From the NCBI RefSeq assembly GCF_017377855.1, contig NZ_JAFREP010000023.1, forward strand, positions 122,904 to 186,903: a stretch of DNA of 64,000 bases. Direction: 5' to 3'. The DNA is from Acanthopleuribacter pedis (GTDB lineage: Bacteria > Acidobacteriota > Holophagae > Acanthopleuribacterales > Acanthopleuribacteraceae). A program made the position numbers and the translations under genes. Shown here piece by piece: positions 53,062-62,287 of this stretch (its first letter is position 1; each line of letters begins with the position of its first letter). The notes below the pieces were generated by a model. The model was not told the DNA's origin and did no database searches. It was given only the letters and a program-made list of their open reading frames with translations.

Positions 53062-53547
53062 GAGCAACTCCGATGAATCCGTCCAAGGCGGAAATGAAAC
53101 CACCCACATTCTCTCGCAAAGTGTGACATGGAGCAAGGATGGCTGGTGGATTTTGGCATGGAAATAAATGAGAGGTTTCGTTTATCACGACCGGCGCTGT
53201 TGTTCCCGCCCAGGATTGAACAAGGCAGTTCCATTGCCCATTCTTTTTCCTCAGTGGGGTTGCCCTTTTGGGTGTGATGCGCCGGGCGCCCCGCGCTTCA
53301 TCGGTGTTTGCGCAGAACCCTTGGATAAAACGAATACCCCGCCCCAAAAAAAAGAAAAACCCATGACGGGGTCACGGGTTAAACAAGGGAGTACAAGGTG
53401 ACGACATAAATCGCCATGTTTGGTGGATCTCGAATGAAAAACAGCGTGGGGAAACATTGGCTATTCGCTGTTTTTCATCCGCAGACACAAGATTGGCGAT
53501 GCAAGTACCGAGCCGAAAACAATTCCCCGGCCGGGATACACCGAATT
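53062..53547. other. Intergenic stretch, 486 bp
   Basis: Between two minus-strand genes. Short plus-strand frames here read into the antisense of the next gene and lack ribosome-binding sites. No repeat, RNA or clear terminator was recognised. Confidence 0.3.
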
Positions 53548-56196
53548 TTAGCTGCTCCCGGTACTGAGATTGTCAATCATTTCAACCAGTTTTCCCATCG
53601 GAAACGGCTTGAGTAAAAAGCCGTCGATGCCGAGCGCTTTCACCCGTTGGTGCTCCGAGCCGTCGCGGCTCGAGGTAATCACGATGACCCGGTCCGGCGC
53701 CAAGCGCCGCTCCCGCATCTCACGGATAAAGACACGCCCATCCATAATCGGCATAATGAGATCCACAATAGCCAGATCGTAATTGCGTTGGGTTAAGCGA
53801 GCCATGGCGTCTTGAGGGCAGTTATCGATATCGACTTCATAACCCGCCTTGCTCAACACGGCATTAAGGGTTCGTGTGATCAAACGGGTGTCATCCACAA
53901 CGTGAATGGATCGAATCGGTCGCGGCGCCTTGCGCTGCTGCAGCAAAGACATGGCGCGGTCGGCAAATTGAACAAGTTCCGGGTTTGGGTCGGCCAAAAA
54001 CTGATCAACCCGTTCGACCAACCGCGGATCGGCAACCCGAACACACAAACCAATGGCGACCTTGACCAATTCGGGAACCCCTTGGTTGCGGTCCAAAAAC
54101 TGTAAAACCATGTTGATAAGCCGCTCGTATTCGTAGGGATAATCTTCAAGCATGTGGGGTTTGAACATGAGGTTGAGCCGCCGGAAGGCGCCGGCGCTGC
54201 CGTGGTGGCAGGGATCATCCACCTTGTCCAGCATGTAGGTGAGGCTCTTGCGATCTTCCCCCGCGCCTTGACGCAGCCCCAGGGTCGACTCAACTTTATA
54301 GGCCAGGGTTCGCAATTGGGTACAGTCCTGCTGGGACAACAACCCATCGCGGTTTTCGGCAATCTCGCGCAAGGTTTCCACCCACACGCCGGGATGATGG
54401 GCCCCGTGCCAGTCAACCTTGCGCAACACGGCGAGGGTCGCATCGCGGATTTCCGGGTCCAGTTCATTCATCAGGATGGCGGTCCAAAACGCCATACTCC
54501 ACACCAAATCCTCGGGGTATCGGGCCGGCTCGGTCTCGGCCAACATCTTTATCAAGACGGTGCTAAGCTGCTTTTTCTTTTGGACGGGATAAAGCTCAAG
54601 GACCTCCAAAATAGTGGCAAAAGCCCGCGGCCCGCCGGCAGTCAGCAAGGTGCACAGCGCGGTGTCGCGAATTTCTACAGGGTTTCCCGGCTGAAAGAAG
54701 GGCGCAACCGCCTCGCCCGTCTCCGGGGCGGGAAACGCGGCCAAGGCTTTGATGAGAATCAAGGCTTGTTCGTCGTCGACAACCTGCTCAAGGAGTTTTG
54801 CCAAACAAAGCTCACCCTCGGGCACCTTGCGTTCCGCGATCACCGGCGCCGCGGTCGCCACCAAGGCGGGTACATATTCAATGAGTAACTCTTCGAACAA
54901 GACCTCGGCGAAACCGGCATCAATCATCAGCCCGACGGCTTGACGGTGGATCTCGGGGGCATCGTGTTCGTGGAGCAGGTTCACAACCTGGGGCGGAAGT
55001 CGTTCTAATTTATAAGACCCGAGCGCCTCGAGCGAAACAGACAAGACATGGTCGTCGGGCGGAAAACTAATATAGGCCTGCAGTAATTTTAGGGCGTTTT
55101 TGGATTGGCAACCTTTGAGATAAGCCACCATAAATACGGGGCGAAGCGGATCGTTTTCATGGATCACATCTTCAATCTTTTGGGTCAGGTCTTCACCACC
55201 GCTTCTGTTGCGTAAAATGCCCAACAGGTGGCAGGTCGACCGAAGTAAATCCTGCTGTTGGTCGGCCCAGCTTTGGAAGGCACGCCCCAAACGGTATAAC
55301 GCCCCGGTTAATTGAAGCTCGCCCTCCAGCACATGACCGAGAAAAACCCGCACCTCAAGCCAAAGGGGTTCTTGTAAACCAAAACTCTCGCGCACCATCG
55401 CCAACGCCTGCTCGAACCCCTCGCCGCCCAACAGGCGTTTAAAGGCCTGTTGGCGATTGTCATCCCAAGCGGCAATGGCCCCAATCAGCGCGGCGTAATC
55501 GGCGGGAACCCGTTCCGCGTAACCTTGTTCACGCAATAGAAAGCGACGAAATTTCTCCAAACGGTCGCGGCGCTTGGCGGCATCGGCCAAAAAAACCAAG
55601 ACATCGTCGATCAAATCGGCCTCGCCAACCCGTATCAATCCCTGCAACGCGGCCAACTTTTGCGGGATACTGCCCTGGCGCAGGTGTTCCATGAAAAAAG
55701 GCACGTAATCGGGATTGGGCGTTTTGAGCATGTCCTCCAGAACGCTGTCCAGCGCCTCACCGCCGTCACGCGCTTCGGTAAAGGCCTGCATAAAAAACCG
55801 ATGGTGGTGCCGGCCCCGCAACACAAGCATCACCTTCTCGACAACGGGCAGCAGCGCGGGCATCAACTGCGACCGCACGCGCTCCAGCGCGGCAATCGCC
55901 TCAAAGTGGGTCAGGTTTCGGTAAATCAGCAACATACTTTTGGCAAAAAGCTGGTTGCCTTCTTTGAGAATGGCGGCAATAAACACGGGGATGATGTCGG
56001 GTTCCGAATCGATCAAAAGCGCCTCGAGGAACGTCAAGCGTTCCCGACCCTCGAGGTTGACCACGACCTCGCTTAACAAAGGCAAAATTTGGCGCCGGTT
56101 GGTAGACAGTTCCCGCTCTAAGAACTGCCGCAACAACTTGTTGTTGCCGGTTTTGAGAATATCCTCAATCCGTTCACGCAACATGAGTTCATTCAT
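53548..56196 (-). CDS. Long HEAT-repeat protein with C-terminal receiver domain
   Basis: About 882 residues. Residues 1-755 are alpha-helical with irregular HEAT/ARM-like repeats (for example LAALQGLIRVGEADLIDDVLVFL). Residues about 765-880 form an intact receiver domain: HVVDDTRLI, phospho-Asp in IVDLIMP near 812, ITSSRD and LLKPFP lysine. No DNA-binding or enzymatic output is present, so output is probably through protein-protein contacts of the repeats. ATG 56196 is chosen over TTG 56202. It begins 12 bp after the PilZ gene, so the two form an operon. Confidence 0.82.
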   Translation of the reverse strand: MNELMLRERIEDILKTGNNKLLRQFLERELSTNRRQILPLLSEVVVNLEGRERLTFLEALLIDSEPDIIPVFIAAILKEGNQLFAKSMLLIYRNLTHFEAIAALERVRSQLMPALLPVVEKVMLVLRGRHHHRFFMQAFTEARDGGEALDSVLEDMLKTPNPDYVPFFMEHLRQGSIPQKLAALQGLIRVGEADLIDDVLVFLADAAKRRDRLEKFRRFLLREQGYAERVPADYAALIGAIAAWDDNRQQAFKRLLGGEGFEQALAMVRESFGLQEPLWLEVRVFLGHVLEGELQLTGALYRLGRAFQSWADQQQDLLRSTCHLLGILRNRSGGEDLTQKIEDVIHENDPLRPVFMVAYLKGCQSKNALKLLQAYISFPPDDHVLSVSLEALGSYKLERLPPQVVNLLHEHDAPEIHRQAVGLMIDAGFAEVLFEELLIEYVPALVATAAPVIAERKVPEGELCLAKLLEQVVDDEQALILIKALAAFPAPETGEAVAPFFQPGNPVEIRDTALCTLLTAGGPRAFATILEVLELYPVQKKKQLSTVLIKMLAETEPARYPEDLVWSMAFWTAILMNELDPEIRDATLAVLRKVDWHGAHHPGVWVETLREIAENRDGLLSQQDCTQLRTLAYKVESTLGLRQGAGEDRKSLTYMLDKVDDPCHHGSAGAFRRLNLMFKPHMLEDYPYEYERLINMVLQFLDRNQGVPELVKVAIGLCVRVADPRLVERVDQFLADPNPELVQFADRAMSLLQQRKAPRPIRSIHVVDDTRLITRTLNAVLSKAGYEVDIDNCPQDAMARLTQRNYDLAIVDLIMPIMDGRVFIREMRERRLAPDRVIVITSSRDGSEHQRVKALGIDGFLLKPFPMGKLVEMIDNLSTGSS

Positions 56197-56208
56197 GAGC
56201 AACCCGCC

Positions 56209-56544
56209 CTACAGGAACATAGCTTCGATGTAAGCGATAAACGCCGGCACGGCCATGCCTTCGATCTCCTTAAACTCCAACCCAATTAGGTAATTCCCAT
56301 CCTCGTGCTCGCGGATGTGGCGAATCTCGGCAATCACCGGCACCAACTCCGAACGCTGCGGCAACTCAACGGAAACATCCATGCGTTGATGGGTTTCCAT
56401 GGGTCGATCAACAATGCACAAAAAACCACCGCCGCTGATGTTTAAGACCTCGGCCAACAAAGGTTCGGTTTCACCGCTGGGGTGAATCCAAACGGCCATA
56501 TCGCAATTAAAACGCTCAAAACGACGCGGGGTGGCAAAGGACAT
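56209..56544 (-). CDS. Single-domain PilZ protein
   Basis: 111 residues forming one PilZ domain: RRFERF near residue 7 (RxxxR) and NISGGGF near 38 ((D/N)xSxxG), so cyclic di-GMP binding is likely. ATG 56544 with GGAG 5 nt upstream is the start; the longer frame to 56712 runs back through the MBL gene's terminator. It leads an operon with the HEAT-receiver gene, linking second-messenger and phosphorelay inputs. Confidence 0.82.
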   Translation of the reverse strand: MSFATPRRFERFNCDMAVWIHPSGETEPLLAEVLNISGGGFLCIVDRPMETHQRMDVSVELPQRSELVPVIAEIRHIREHEDGNYLIGLEFKEIEGMAVPAFIAYIEAMFL

Positions 56545-56613
56545 AACAACTCCGAGAAACATGAACAGTTTGACAGGGTTATCGACCGTTGGATGGAAGC
56601 GCTTGAGAAGCGG

Positions 56614-56660
56614 GCACAAAAAAACGCCCGCCGGTTGTTTTTCCCAACCGCGGGCGTTTT
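56614..56660 (-). terminator. Terminator of the MBL hydrolase gene
   Basis: AAAACGCCCG..GGTTG (56621-56637) pairs with CAACC.CGGGCGTTTT (56645-56660). On the minus strand the stem is followed by seven T. It separates the MBL gene from the PilZ-HEAT operon. Confidence 0.82.
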
Positions 56661-56677
56661 CTTCAAGAAGCGCAATG

Positions 56678-57547
56678 CTAAAGTGCGTTGTAAACGATGG
56701 CCACAAACTCATCCGGCTTGAGCCACTTTTTGCCCCAAATTTCGTCCCACTTTTTGGTGGGAGCCGCCTCTTTAATTTCTGCCAACGTTTTGCCGGCTTT
56801 TTTCATGGAACGCACCTTTTGGCCCACTTCTTCCAGCATCTCCAGGTATTGGATCAGGTCCCACTTGGTGGCGATGGGCCCATGACCCGGGATGATTTTG
56901 GTTTCGGAATCGGTATCTTTCAACACCCGCTTGACGGCTTTAATCATGCCGCGCATGGTGCCACCGCTGCTGTAATCAATCAAGGGGTACAACCCGTTAA
57001 AAAACACATCGCCCATGTGAATGACATTGCTCGATTTAAACCAAACGATGGAATCGCCGTCGGTGTGGGCGTTGCCGACGTGGTAAATATGAATTTCCTC
57101 ATCGTTAAAATACCACCGCATTTCGCGGGTGAAGGTGATCACGGGCAATGCAGCCTCGGGAGAAGGCGGGGTTTTGCGATTAAGCGCGTGGGTAAAGTTT
57201 TCTTTTTGCATCCGCTCGCGCACCTTGCGGTGGGCCACCGTGAGGGTGCCCCCATTGCGGAAAACGGCGTTGCCGCCGGTGTGGTCGTGGTGCCAGTGGG
57301 TGTTGATAATGAACTTAATCGGGCCGGGCTCAATCGCTTTCACTGTTTCAGCCACTTTCTCAGACACCGAGGCGACTTGATCGTCCACCAAAAACAAACC
57401 GTCTTTGCCGCGCGACAACAGCATATTGCCGCCGACCCCTTCAATCATAAAAAGGTTGGGGGTTACCTGAGTGTAAGAAAGGCGAACCTCGTTTTGCGCC
57501 CACAACGAACTAACGGTCAAACAAACCAACACAGAGATCAAACGCAT
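56678..57547 (-). CDS. Exported metallo-beta-lactamase-fold hydrolase
   Basis: 289 residues. Signal peptide (about 1-18) and an MBL fold with zinc ligands HWHHDHTGG (His84, His86, Asp88, His89), GNAHTDGDS near 158, MGDVFF and PGHGP near 217. It resembles the periplasmic MBL-fold proteins related to quinoprotein-relay or class B hydrolases. The substrate is unknown, and beta-lactamase activity cannot be inferred. It stands alone before a terminator. Confidence 0.82.
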   Translation of the reverse strand: MRLISVLVCLTVSSLWAQNEVRLSYTQVTPNLFMIEGVGGNMLLSRGKDGLFLVDDQVASVSEKVAETVKAIEPGPIKFIINTHWHHDHTGGNAVFRNGGTLTVAHRKVRERMQKENFTHALNRKTPPSPEAALPVITFTREMRWYFNDEEIHIYHVGNAHTDGDSIVWFKSSNVIHMGDVFFNGLYPLIDYSSGGTMRGMIKAVKRVLKDTDSETKIIPGHGPIATKWDLIQYLEMLEEVGQKVRSMKKAGKTLAEIKEAAPTKKWDEIWGKKWLKPDEFVAIVYNAL

Positions 57548-57684
57548 GCATGCTCCTCATCAATTCCATTTCACCCAAGCTGAAAAGGCACACCTTGGGT
57601 TCCCATTTTCGCTTAGCAAAGCAACACGCGGCCGGGTCACAATAGTCCAGGCCGCGCGATCTTAACGCTTGCAAGAACCGCGGG

Positions 57685-58872
57685 TTAACCTTTCGATTCC
57701 ATCATTTGGCGCGCAAAGGCGGCGTATTCGGTCTCAGCGGTATTAAACCATTGGTAACTCGCATCGCGGAATGCCGACCATTGCTCGTAGACCTTGCGGT
57801 AACCGGCGTCTTTGGCTGCCAGCTCTTCCATCAAATCAAAGGACGTCTTGCGCGCCAGCTCCATGATGTCCCGCGCAAAAGGCCGCAACTGCGCCCCGGC
57901 TTCCAGTAAACGGGCCAACGCGGGCGGGTTCTTGCGGTCGTAATTCATGATCATGTCGTGGTCGGCTTCGGCCATGGCAACCTCAAGCACACCGCGATAA
58001 TGGGCGGGCAAGGATTCAAGCGCGGCTTGATTGACCATAAACGACAAACTGGGGCCGGGTTCCCACCAGCCGGGATAGTAGTAAAACTTGGCGACCTTGT
58101 AGAAACCCAGTTTCTCATCGTCGTAGGGGCCGACCCATTCGGTGGCGTCAATGGCACCGCGCTCCAAGGCTGGGAAAATATCCCCACCGGCCAGAACCTG
58201 CACGGTCGCGCCCATGCGGCTCATGACCTCACCGCCGAGTCCGGGAATGCGCATTTTCAAACCGTTGATATCTTTGGCATTGTTGAGTTCTCGACGAAAC
58301 CAACCGCCCATTTGCATGCCGGTATTCCCGCCGGGATAGTTGACGATGTTGAAATCGGCAAACACGGAGCGCATCAGCTCCAGGCCGCCGCCGTGAACCA
58401 GCCAAGCACTTTGCTGGCGCGCGGTGAGCCCGAAGGGAACGGCGCAATCAAAAGCCAAGACCGGATTTTTGCCTTTGTAGTAATAGGAAGCGGTGTGACC
58501 AATCTGCACCGTGCCCTGCTGAACGGCGTCGAGCACTTCCATCGCAGGAACCAATTCGCCTTGTGGATAGGGACGAATGGTGAAGGCCCCGTTGGTCAGA
58601 TCGCTAACCCGTTTGGCCAGGGTATCGGCCACCCCGTAAATCGTGTCGAGTGCACGGGGAAAACTGGATGCCAAGCGCCAGCGTACCTTGGGCGAGGTGT
58701 GAACGGCGGGACCGCCATCGGCATGACCGTTGGGCGACGAGCCACCACACCCGTGGGTGACCAGCGCGGCGGCGGTCAAGCCGGAGGCCGCCTTCCATAA
58801 AAAGGCGCGTCGCCCGGTTTTGGCTTGAACCTTTTTGGGTTCGCTGGGAGGCTGAGCGGATCGGAAAACCAT
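57685..58872 (-). CDS. dctP: TRAP transporter substrate-binding lipoprotein (TakP-like)
   Basis: 395 residues. An RRAFLWKAASGL twin-arginine-like signal followed by a lipobox (VTHGC) suggests Tat export and lipid anchoring. The mature DctP domain has RWRLASSFP, EVLDAVQQGTVQIGHT, GGWFRREL..., and IDATEWVGPYDDEKLGF...YYYPGWWEPG, like binding proteins for 2-oxo acids. The gene lies divergent from the dctQ-dctM membrane genes, with MITE copy E between the two starts. ATG 58872 follows AAAGGA. Confidence 0.9.
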   Translation of the reverse strand: MVFRSAQPPSEPKKVQAKTGRRAFLWKAASGLTAAALVTHGCGGSSPNGHADGGPAVHTSPKVRWRLASSFPRALDTIYGVADTLAKRVSDLTNGAFTIRPYPQGELVPAMEVLDAVQQGTVQIGHTASYYYKGKNPVLAFDCAVPFGLTARQQSAWLVHGGGLELMRSVFADFNIVNYPGGNTGMQMGGWFRRELNNAKDINGLKMRIPGLGGEVMSRMGATVQVLAGGDIFPALERGAIDATEWVGPYDDEKLGFYKVAKFYYYPGWWEPGPSLSFMVNQAALESLPAHYRGVLEVAMAEADHDMIMNYDRKNPPALARLLEAGAQLRPFARDIMELARKTSFDLMEELAAKDAGYRKVYEQWSAFRDASYQWFNTAETEYAAFARQMMESKG

Positions 58873-58906
58873 ACATGCATCCTTTATTAATGATGTTCGG
58901 ATAATA

Positions 58907-59067
58907 CCTAAGAAGCACGATAACTCGCGGTGATTTTAGCTAAACCTCTGGGCTGCAACGGCATGAAAAAATGCTCAACGCACCCAATGGGTGCGCGTCC
59001 GCTTTTTTCAAACCATTTCGCTCCAGATCTTTAGCCAAAATCCCGCACGCTTATCGCGCCTCTTAGG
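58907..59067 (+). mobile_element. MITE copy E, 161 bp, in the dctP/dctQ promoter region
   Basis: Ends CCTAAGAAGCACGATAA and TTATCGCGCCTCTTAGG, with apical GCACCCAATGGGTGC. Flanks TAATA (58902-58906) and TAATT (59068-59072) match at 4 of 5 positions, so this may be an older insertion. It lies 34 bp upstream of dctP and 223 bp upstream of dctQ. Confidence 0.88.
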
Positions 59068-59290
59068 TAATTGTCGCCCCATTGTAGCAAGGATTACCGG
59101 CAAAGGTCCGACGACAAAAAACGCCAAATAAGCCCACACCCGCCACCCTTCCTTGACCTAAAGCGCTCCGGTTTGCAAGAATACCGCGGACCTTTCACCC
59201 AGCACATTCCTCGCGGTTCCCGCGGATCTGCAAGAAACGCAAGCTGTGCGCGCGTTGGGAGTGACGCCTTTTTCCTGCCTGGAGGCTTGC

Positions 59291-59845
59291 ATGCCGCCGC
59301 TTTACTTGCGTATCGCCGCCCGTATTGACCGCTTTTCCGATTTGACCGGCCGAACCCTCTGCTGGCTGACTTTGTTGATGGTCGTGATCGGTGCCTGGAA
59401 CGCCGTCGCCCGAAAAACAGACCGCCTGACCGGTTTTCATCTCAGCAGCAATGCCTTTATCGAACTCCAATGGTATATGTTCAGCGTGATCTTTTTACTG
59501 GGCGCCGCCTACACCCTGCGCCATGGTGAGCATGTTCGCGTCGATGTCCTCTACGGGCGGCTATCGGAAAAAGCCCAGGCCTGGATTAATGTCGTCGGGA
59601 CGTTGATTTTTTTGTTTCCCTTCTGCGCCCTGATGATTTGGGTCAGCATGCCTTCCGTGATCAATTCCTGGAAGGTTTGGGAAATTTCCAACGATCCCGG
59701 CGGTTTGCCGCGGTACCCGATCAAAACCATGGTGCCGATCGCTTTTTTGTTGCTGGCCGTTCAGGGTTTGAGCGAGTTGTTCAAAAATCTTGCGGTGATT
59801 TTGGGCCACACCGGCGATCGCGAACGGGAGGCCGACCATGGATGA
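59291..59845 (+). CDS. dctQ: TRAP transporter small membrane subunit
   Basis: 184 residues, four predicted transmembrane helices (about 20-38, 55-75, 95-118 and 138-160). The DctQ signature FIELQWYMFSVIFLLGAAYTLRHGEHVRVDVLY is clear. It pairs with DctM in the inner membrane. ATG 59291 follows GGAGGCTTGC; a longer in-frame start at 59246 lacks a site. It overlaps dctM by 8 bp. Confidence 0.92.
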   Translation: MPPLYLRIAARIDRFSDLTGRTLCWLTLLMVVIGAWNAVARKTDRLTGFHLSSNAFIELQWYMFSVIFLLGAAYTLRHGEHVRVDVLYGRLSEKAQAWINVVGTLIFLFPFCALMIWVSMPSVINSWKVWEISNDPGGLPRYPIKTMVPIAFLLLAVQGLSELFKNLAVILGHTGDREREADHG

Positions 59846-61163
59846 TTCACTGCTCGGTCCCCTGATGTTCGTGGTGGCCTTCCTGCTCATTTTTAGCGGC
59901 TACCCGGTGGCTTTTGCGCTCGGCGGCACCTCGTTAATTTTTGCCTTTATCGGCGTGCAAGCAGGCTTTTTCGACTGGCACCTGTTGTTCGCGCTCTCCA
60001 ATCGAAATTTTGGCATTATGTCGAACTACGTGCTATTGGCGGTTCCCTTCTTTATCTTCATGGGCGCCATGCTGGAGAAATCGCGCTTGGCCGAGGATTT
60101 GCTCAAAACCATCGGCATGTTGTTCGGCCCCGTTCGCGGCGGTCTTGGACTGGCGGTCGTTTTTGTCGGGGCCCTCTTGGCCGCGGCCACGGGTGTCGTC
60201 GGCGCCTCGGTGGTCGCCATGGGCATGATTTCCATGCCGGTCATGCTCCGTTACGGTTACGCCAAGGAACTTTCGGCAGGCCTGATCACGGCATCCGGCA
60301 CACTGGGCCAAATCATCCCACCCAGCGTGGTGCTGGTGGTCTTGGCCGACCAACTCGGCATCTCGGTCAACGACCTGTTTCGCGGTGCATTGATTCCCGG
60401 TTTGATGCTGGCCGGCCTGTACGCTCTGTTCGCGGTGGCGGTTGCGTTCTTTAAACCCAGCCTCATGCCCGCCCTCCCGCCCGAGGCGCGCGAGGTGCGC
60501 GGCGCCGCCCTGTTCCGTCAGGTCGCGCTGGTATTGGTACCGCCGTTGGCGCTGATCCTGCTGGTATTGGGCAGCATTTTCACCGGGCTGGCCACGCCGA
60601 CCGAAGCCGGCGCGCTCGGCGCACTCGGCGCGGTCATTCTTGCGGCAATCAACGGGCGCCTGACCTTGGACCGCCTCAAGGAAACCATGCAATACACCAC
60701 CAAACTGACCGCGATGGTGGTGTTCCTGCTCGTCGGTTCCACCGCCTTCGCCCTGGTGTTCCGCGGCTTGGAAGGCGACATTTGGATTGAGGCGCTGCTC
60801 ACCAATCTGCCGGGCGGGGTGGCTGGTTTGTTGATCGTCGCCAACCTGACCATTTTCATATTGGGTTTTTTCATCGACTTCTTCGAGATTGCCTTCATCA
60901 TCATCCCGTTGTTGGCACCGGCCGCGGCGGCGCTCGGTATCGACCTGGTGTGGTTCGGCGTCATGGTCGGCATGAATTTACAAACCTCATTCCTCACGCC
61001 GCCCTTCGGCTTCGCGCTGTTTTACCTACGCGGGGTCGCCCCGCCGGAGGTCGAGACGGTCCAAATCTACAAAGGCGCGATTCCCTTTATCATCATCCAA
61101 CTCATTGGTTTGGCGCTGCTCATCGCGTTCCCGGAAATGGTGACGAGCATGATTCAAGGATGA
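59838..61163 (+). CDS. dctM: TRAP transporter large membrane subunit
   Basis: 441 residues and about 12 hydrophobic segments. It is the ion-coupled permease of the TRAP system. Family blocks YVLLAVPFFIFMGAMLEKS, GVVGASVVAMGMISMPVMLRYGY, SGTLGQIIPPSVV and FLTPPFGFALFYLRGVAP are all present. It is translated from within the dctQ end. With the TakP-like binding protein the cargo is likely a 2-oxo acid or other organic anion. Confidence 0.94.
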   Translation: MDDSLLGPLMFVVAFLLIFSGYPVAFALGGTSLIFAFIGVQAGFFDWHLLFALSNRNFGIMSNYVLLAVPFFIFMGAMLEKSRLAEDLLKTIGMLFGPVRGGLGLAVVFVGALLAAATGVVGASVVAMGMISMPVMLRYGYAKELSAGLITASGTLGQIIPPSVVLVVLADQLGISVNDLFRGALIPGLMLAGLYALFAVAVAFFKPSLMPALPPEAREVRGAALFRQVALVLVPPLALILLVLGSIFTGLATPTEAGALGALGAVILAAINGRLTLDRLKETMQYTTKLTAMVVFLLVGSTAFALVFRGLEGDIWIEALLTNLPGGVAGLLIVANLTIFILGFFIDFFEIAFIIIPLLAPAAAALGIDLVWFGVMVGMNLQTSFLTPPFGFALFYLRGVAPPEVETVQIYKGAIPFIIIQLIGLALLIAFPEMVTSMIQG

Positions 61164-61264
61164 AGCGTGCAAAAAGTTGAAAGATTGGCACAACTGAAGA
61201 CTCTGTCACGGGCCCCAGACCATTCATTCAATAAACAAACTTTTGCACATTGGAGTTTTCAATC

Positions 61265-62071
61265 ATGAGCTTTGTCTTGCCCCTGCTTGTGCTTGCTACC
61301 TTTGCGGGACCGGCCCCGGAGACCAACACCCCGCCCGCCCCCAGCAACCTGGATACCCTGTTTGACGGGTTCGATGCGACCCTGGTTCTTTACGAACAGC
61401 ACAGCGATCAAACCTGGATCCACAATCCCGCCAAAAGCAACATCGGCACCCTGCCTTGTTCAACCTTCAAAATCCCCAACACCTTGGTCGGTCTGGAAAC
61501 CGGCGTGTTGAAAGACCGTGACACCGTGATCAAACGCGATGCAGAAAAGTTCCCCGAACAGGATTGGTGGGGAAAAAGCTGGCGAACCGACCAGGCTAAA
61601 CTGGCCCTCGCCTTCAAACACTCCATTGTTTGGTACTACTGCACCCTCGCGGATACCATGACCAACAAAGTGATTGCCAAACATCTCAAAGATTGGCAGT
61701 ACCCGGTACCCGGAAATTTGACGTCCGGTTTTTATTTTTGGATTGAAGGCAACTACGGCGTCAGCCCGGTAGACCAAGTTGCTTTTCTGCGCCGGTTCTA
61801 CAACCAAGAGCTGGGTTTGCGGGAAAAAACCACCGCCACCATGAAGGACATCATGATTCTGGAGGAAGGTGACGGCTATCGCTTTAGCGGGAAAACCGGC
61901 CTGTGCCGCATGCCGGACGACACCAAGGTCGGCTGGATGGTGGGTTACCTCGAGCACCGCAAAGGTTTGTACTTCTACGCCCTCCGGTTGGAAGGCAAGG
62001 AATACAGCGAGATCATGAAACACCGCAAGCCCTTGGTCCGCAAACTCTTCGCCAACATGGAACTGCTCTAA
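61265..62071 (+). CDS. Class D (OXA-like) beta-lactamase
   Basis: 268 residues. Signal peptide (about 1-19) and the serine beta-lactamase/penicillin-recognising fold with active-site STFK (Ser66, Lys69), SIV (Ser120-Val122, in HSIVWYY) and KTG (210-212). FWIEG and QVAFLRRFY match class D. The usual YGN motif is replaced by a longer YPVPGN segment near 146-151. Chromosomal setting with no mobile element next to it suggests an intrinsic enzyme. Substrates unknown. ATG 61265 is chosen over TTG 61250. A terminator follows. Confidence 0.88.
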   Translation: MSFVLPLLVLATFAGPAPETNTPPAPSNLDTLFDGFDATLVLYEQHSDQTWIHNPAKSNIGTLPCSTFKIPNTLVGLETGVLKDRDTVIKRDAEKFPEQDWWGKSWRTDQAKLALAFKHSIVWYYCTLADTMTNKVIAKHLKDWQYPVPGNLTSGFYFWIEGNYGVSPVDQVAFLRRFYNQELGLREKTTATMKDIMILEEGDGYRFSGKTGLCRMPDDTKVGWMVGYLEHRKGLYFYALRLEGKEYSEIMKHRKPLVRKLFANMELL

Positions 62072-62114
62072 TAAAACCGCACCTTGCCCGCTCAACCGCG
62101 GGGAAACCCGCACG

Positions 62115-62153
62115 CCGCCGCGAACGCCCAACCCCGTTCACGGCGGTTTTTTT
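62115..62153 (+). terminator. Terminator after the class D beta-lactamase gene
   Basis: CCGCCG-GAACG (62115-62126) pairs with CGTTC-CGGCGG (62135-62146), each side with one mismatch, and is followed by seven T. Confidence 0.75.
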
Positions 62154-62287
62154 CTTGGGATAAAAGCACTTGCCCCGCCGTTCATCGGTTACAATCGCAA
62201 AAAAACCAATCCACCGGCTCATGCCTCGCGGTTCCCACGAGAAAAGAGCGAAACCCATGCCGCGCTTGCGTTAGGAGGGAGCATCCC

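Noticed and set aside
53416..53616. 66-codon plus-strand frame before the HEAT-receiver gene
   Set aside because: Runs into the antisense of the receiver domain and lacks a ribosome-binding site.
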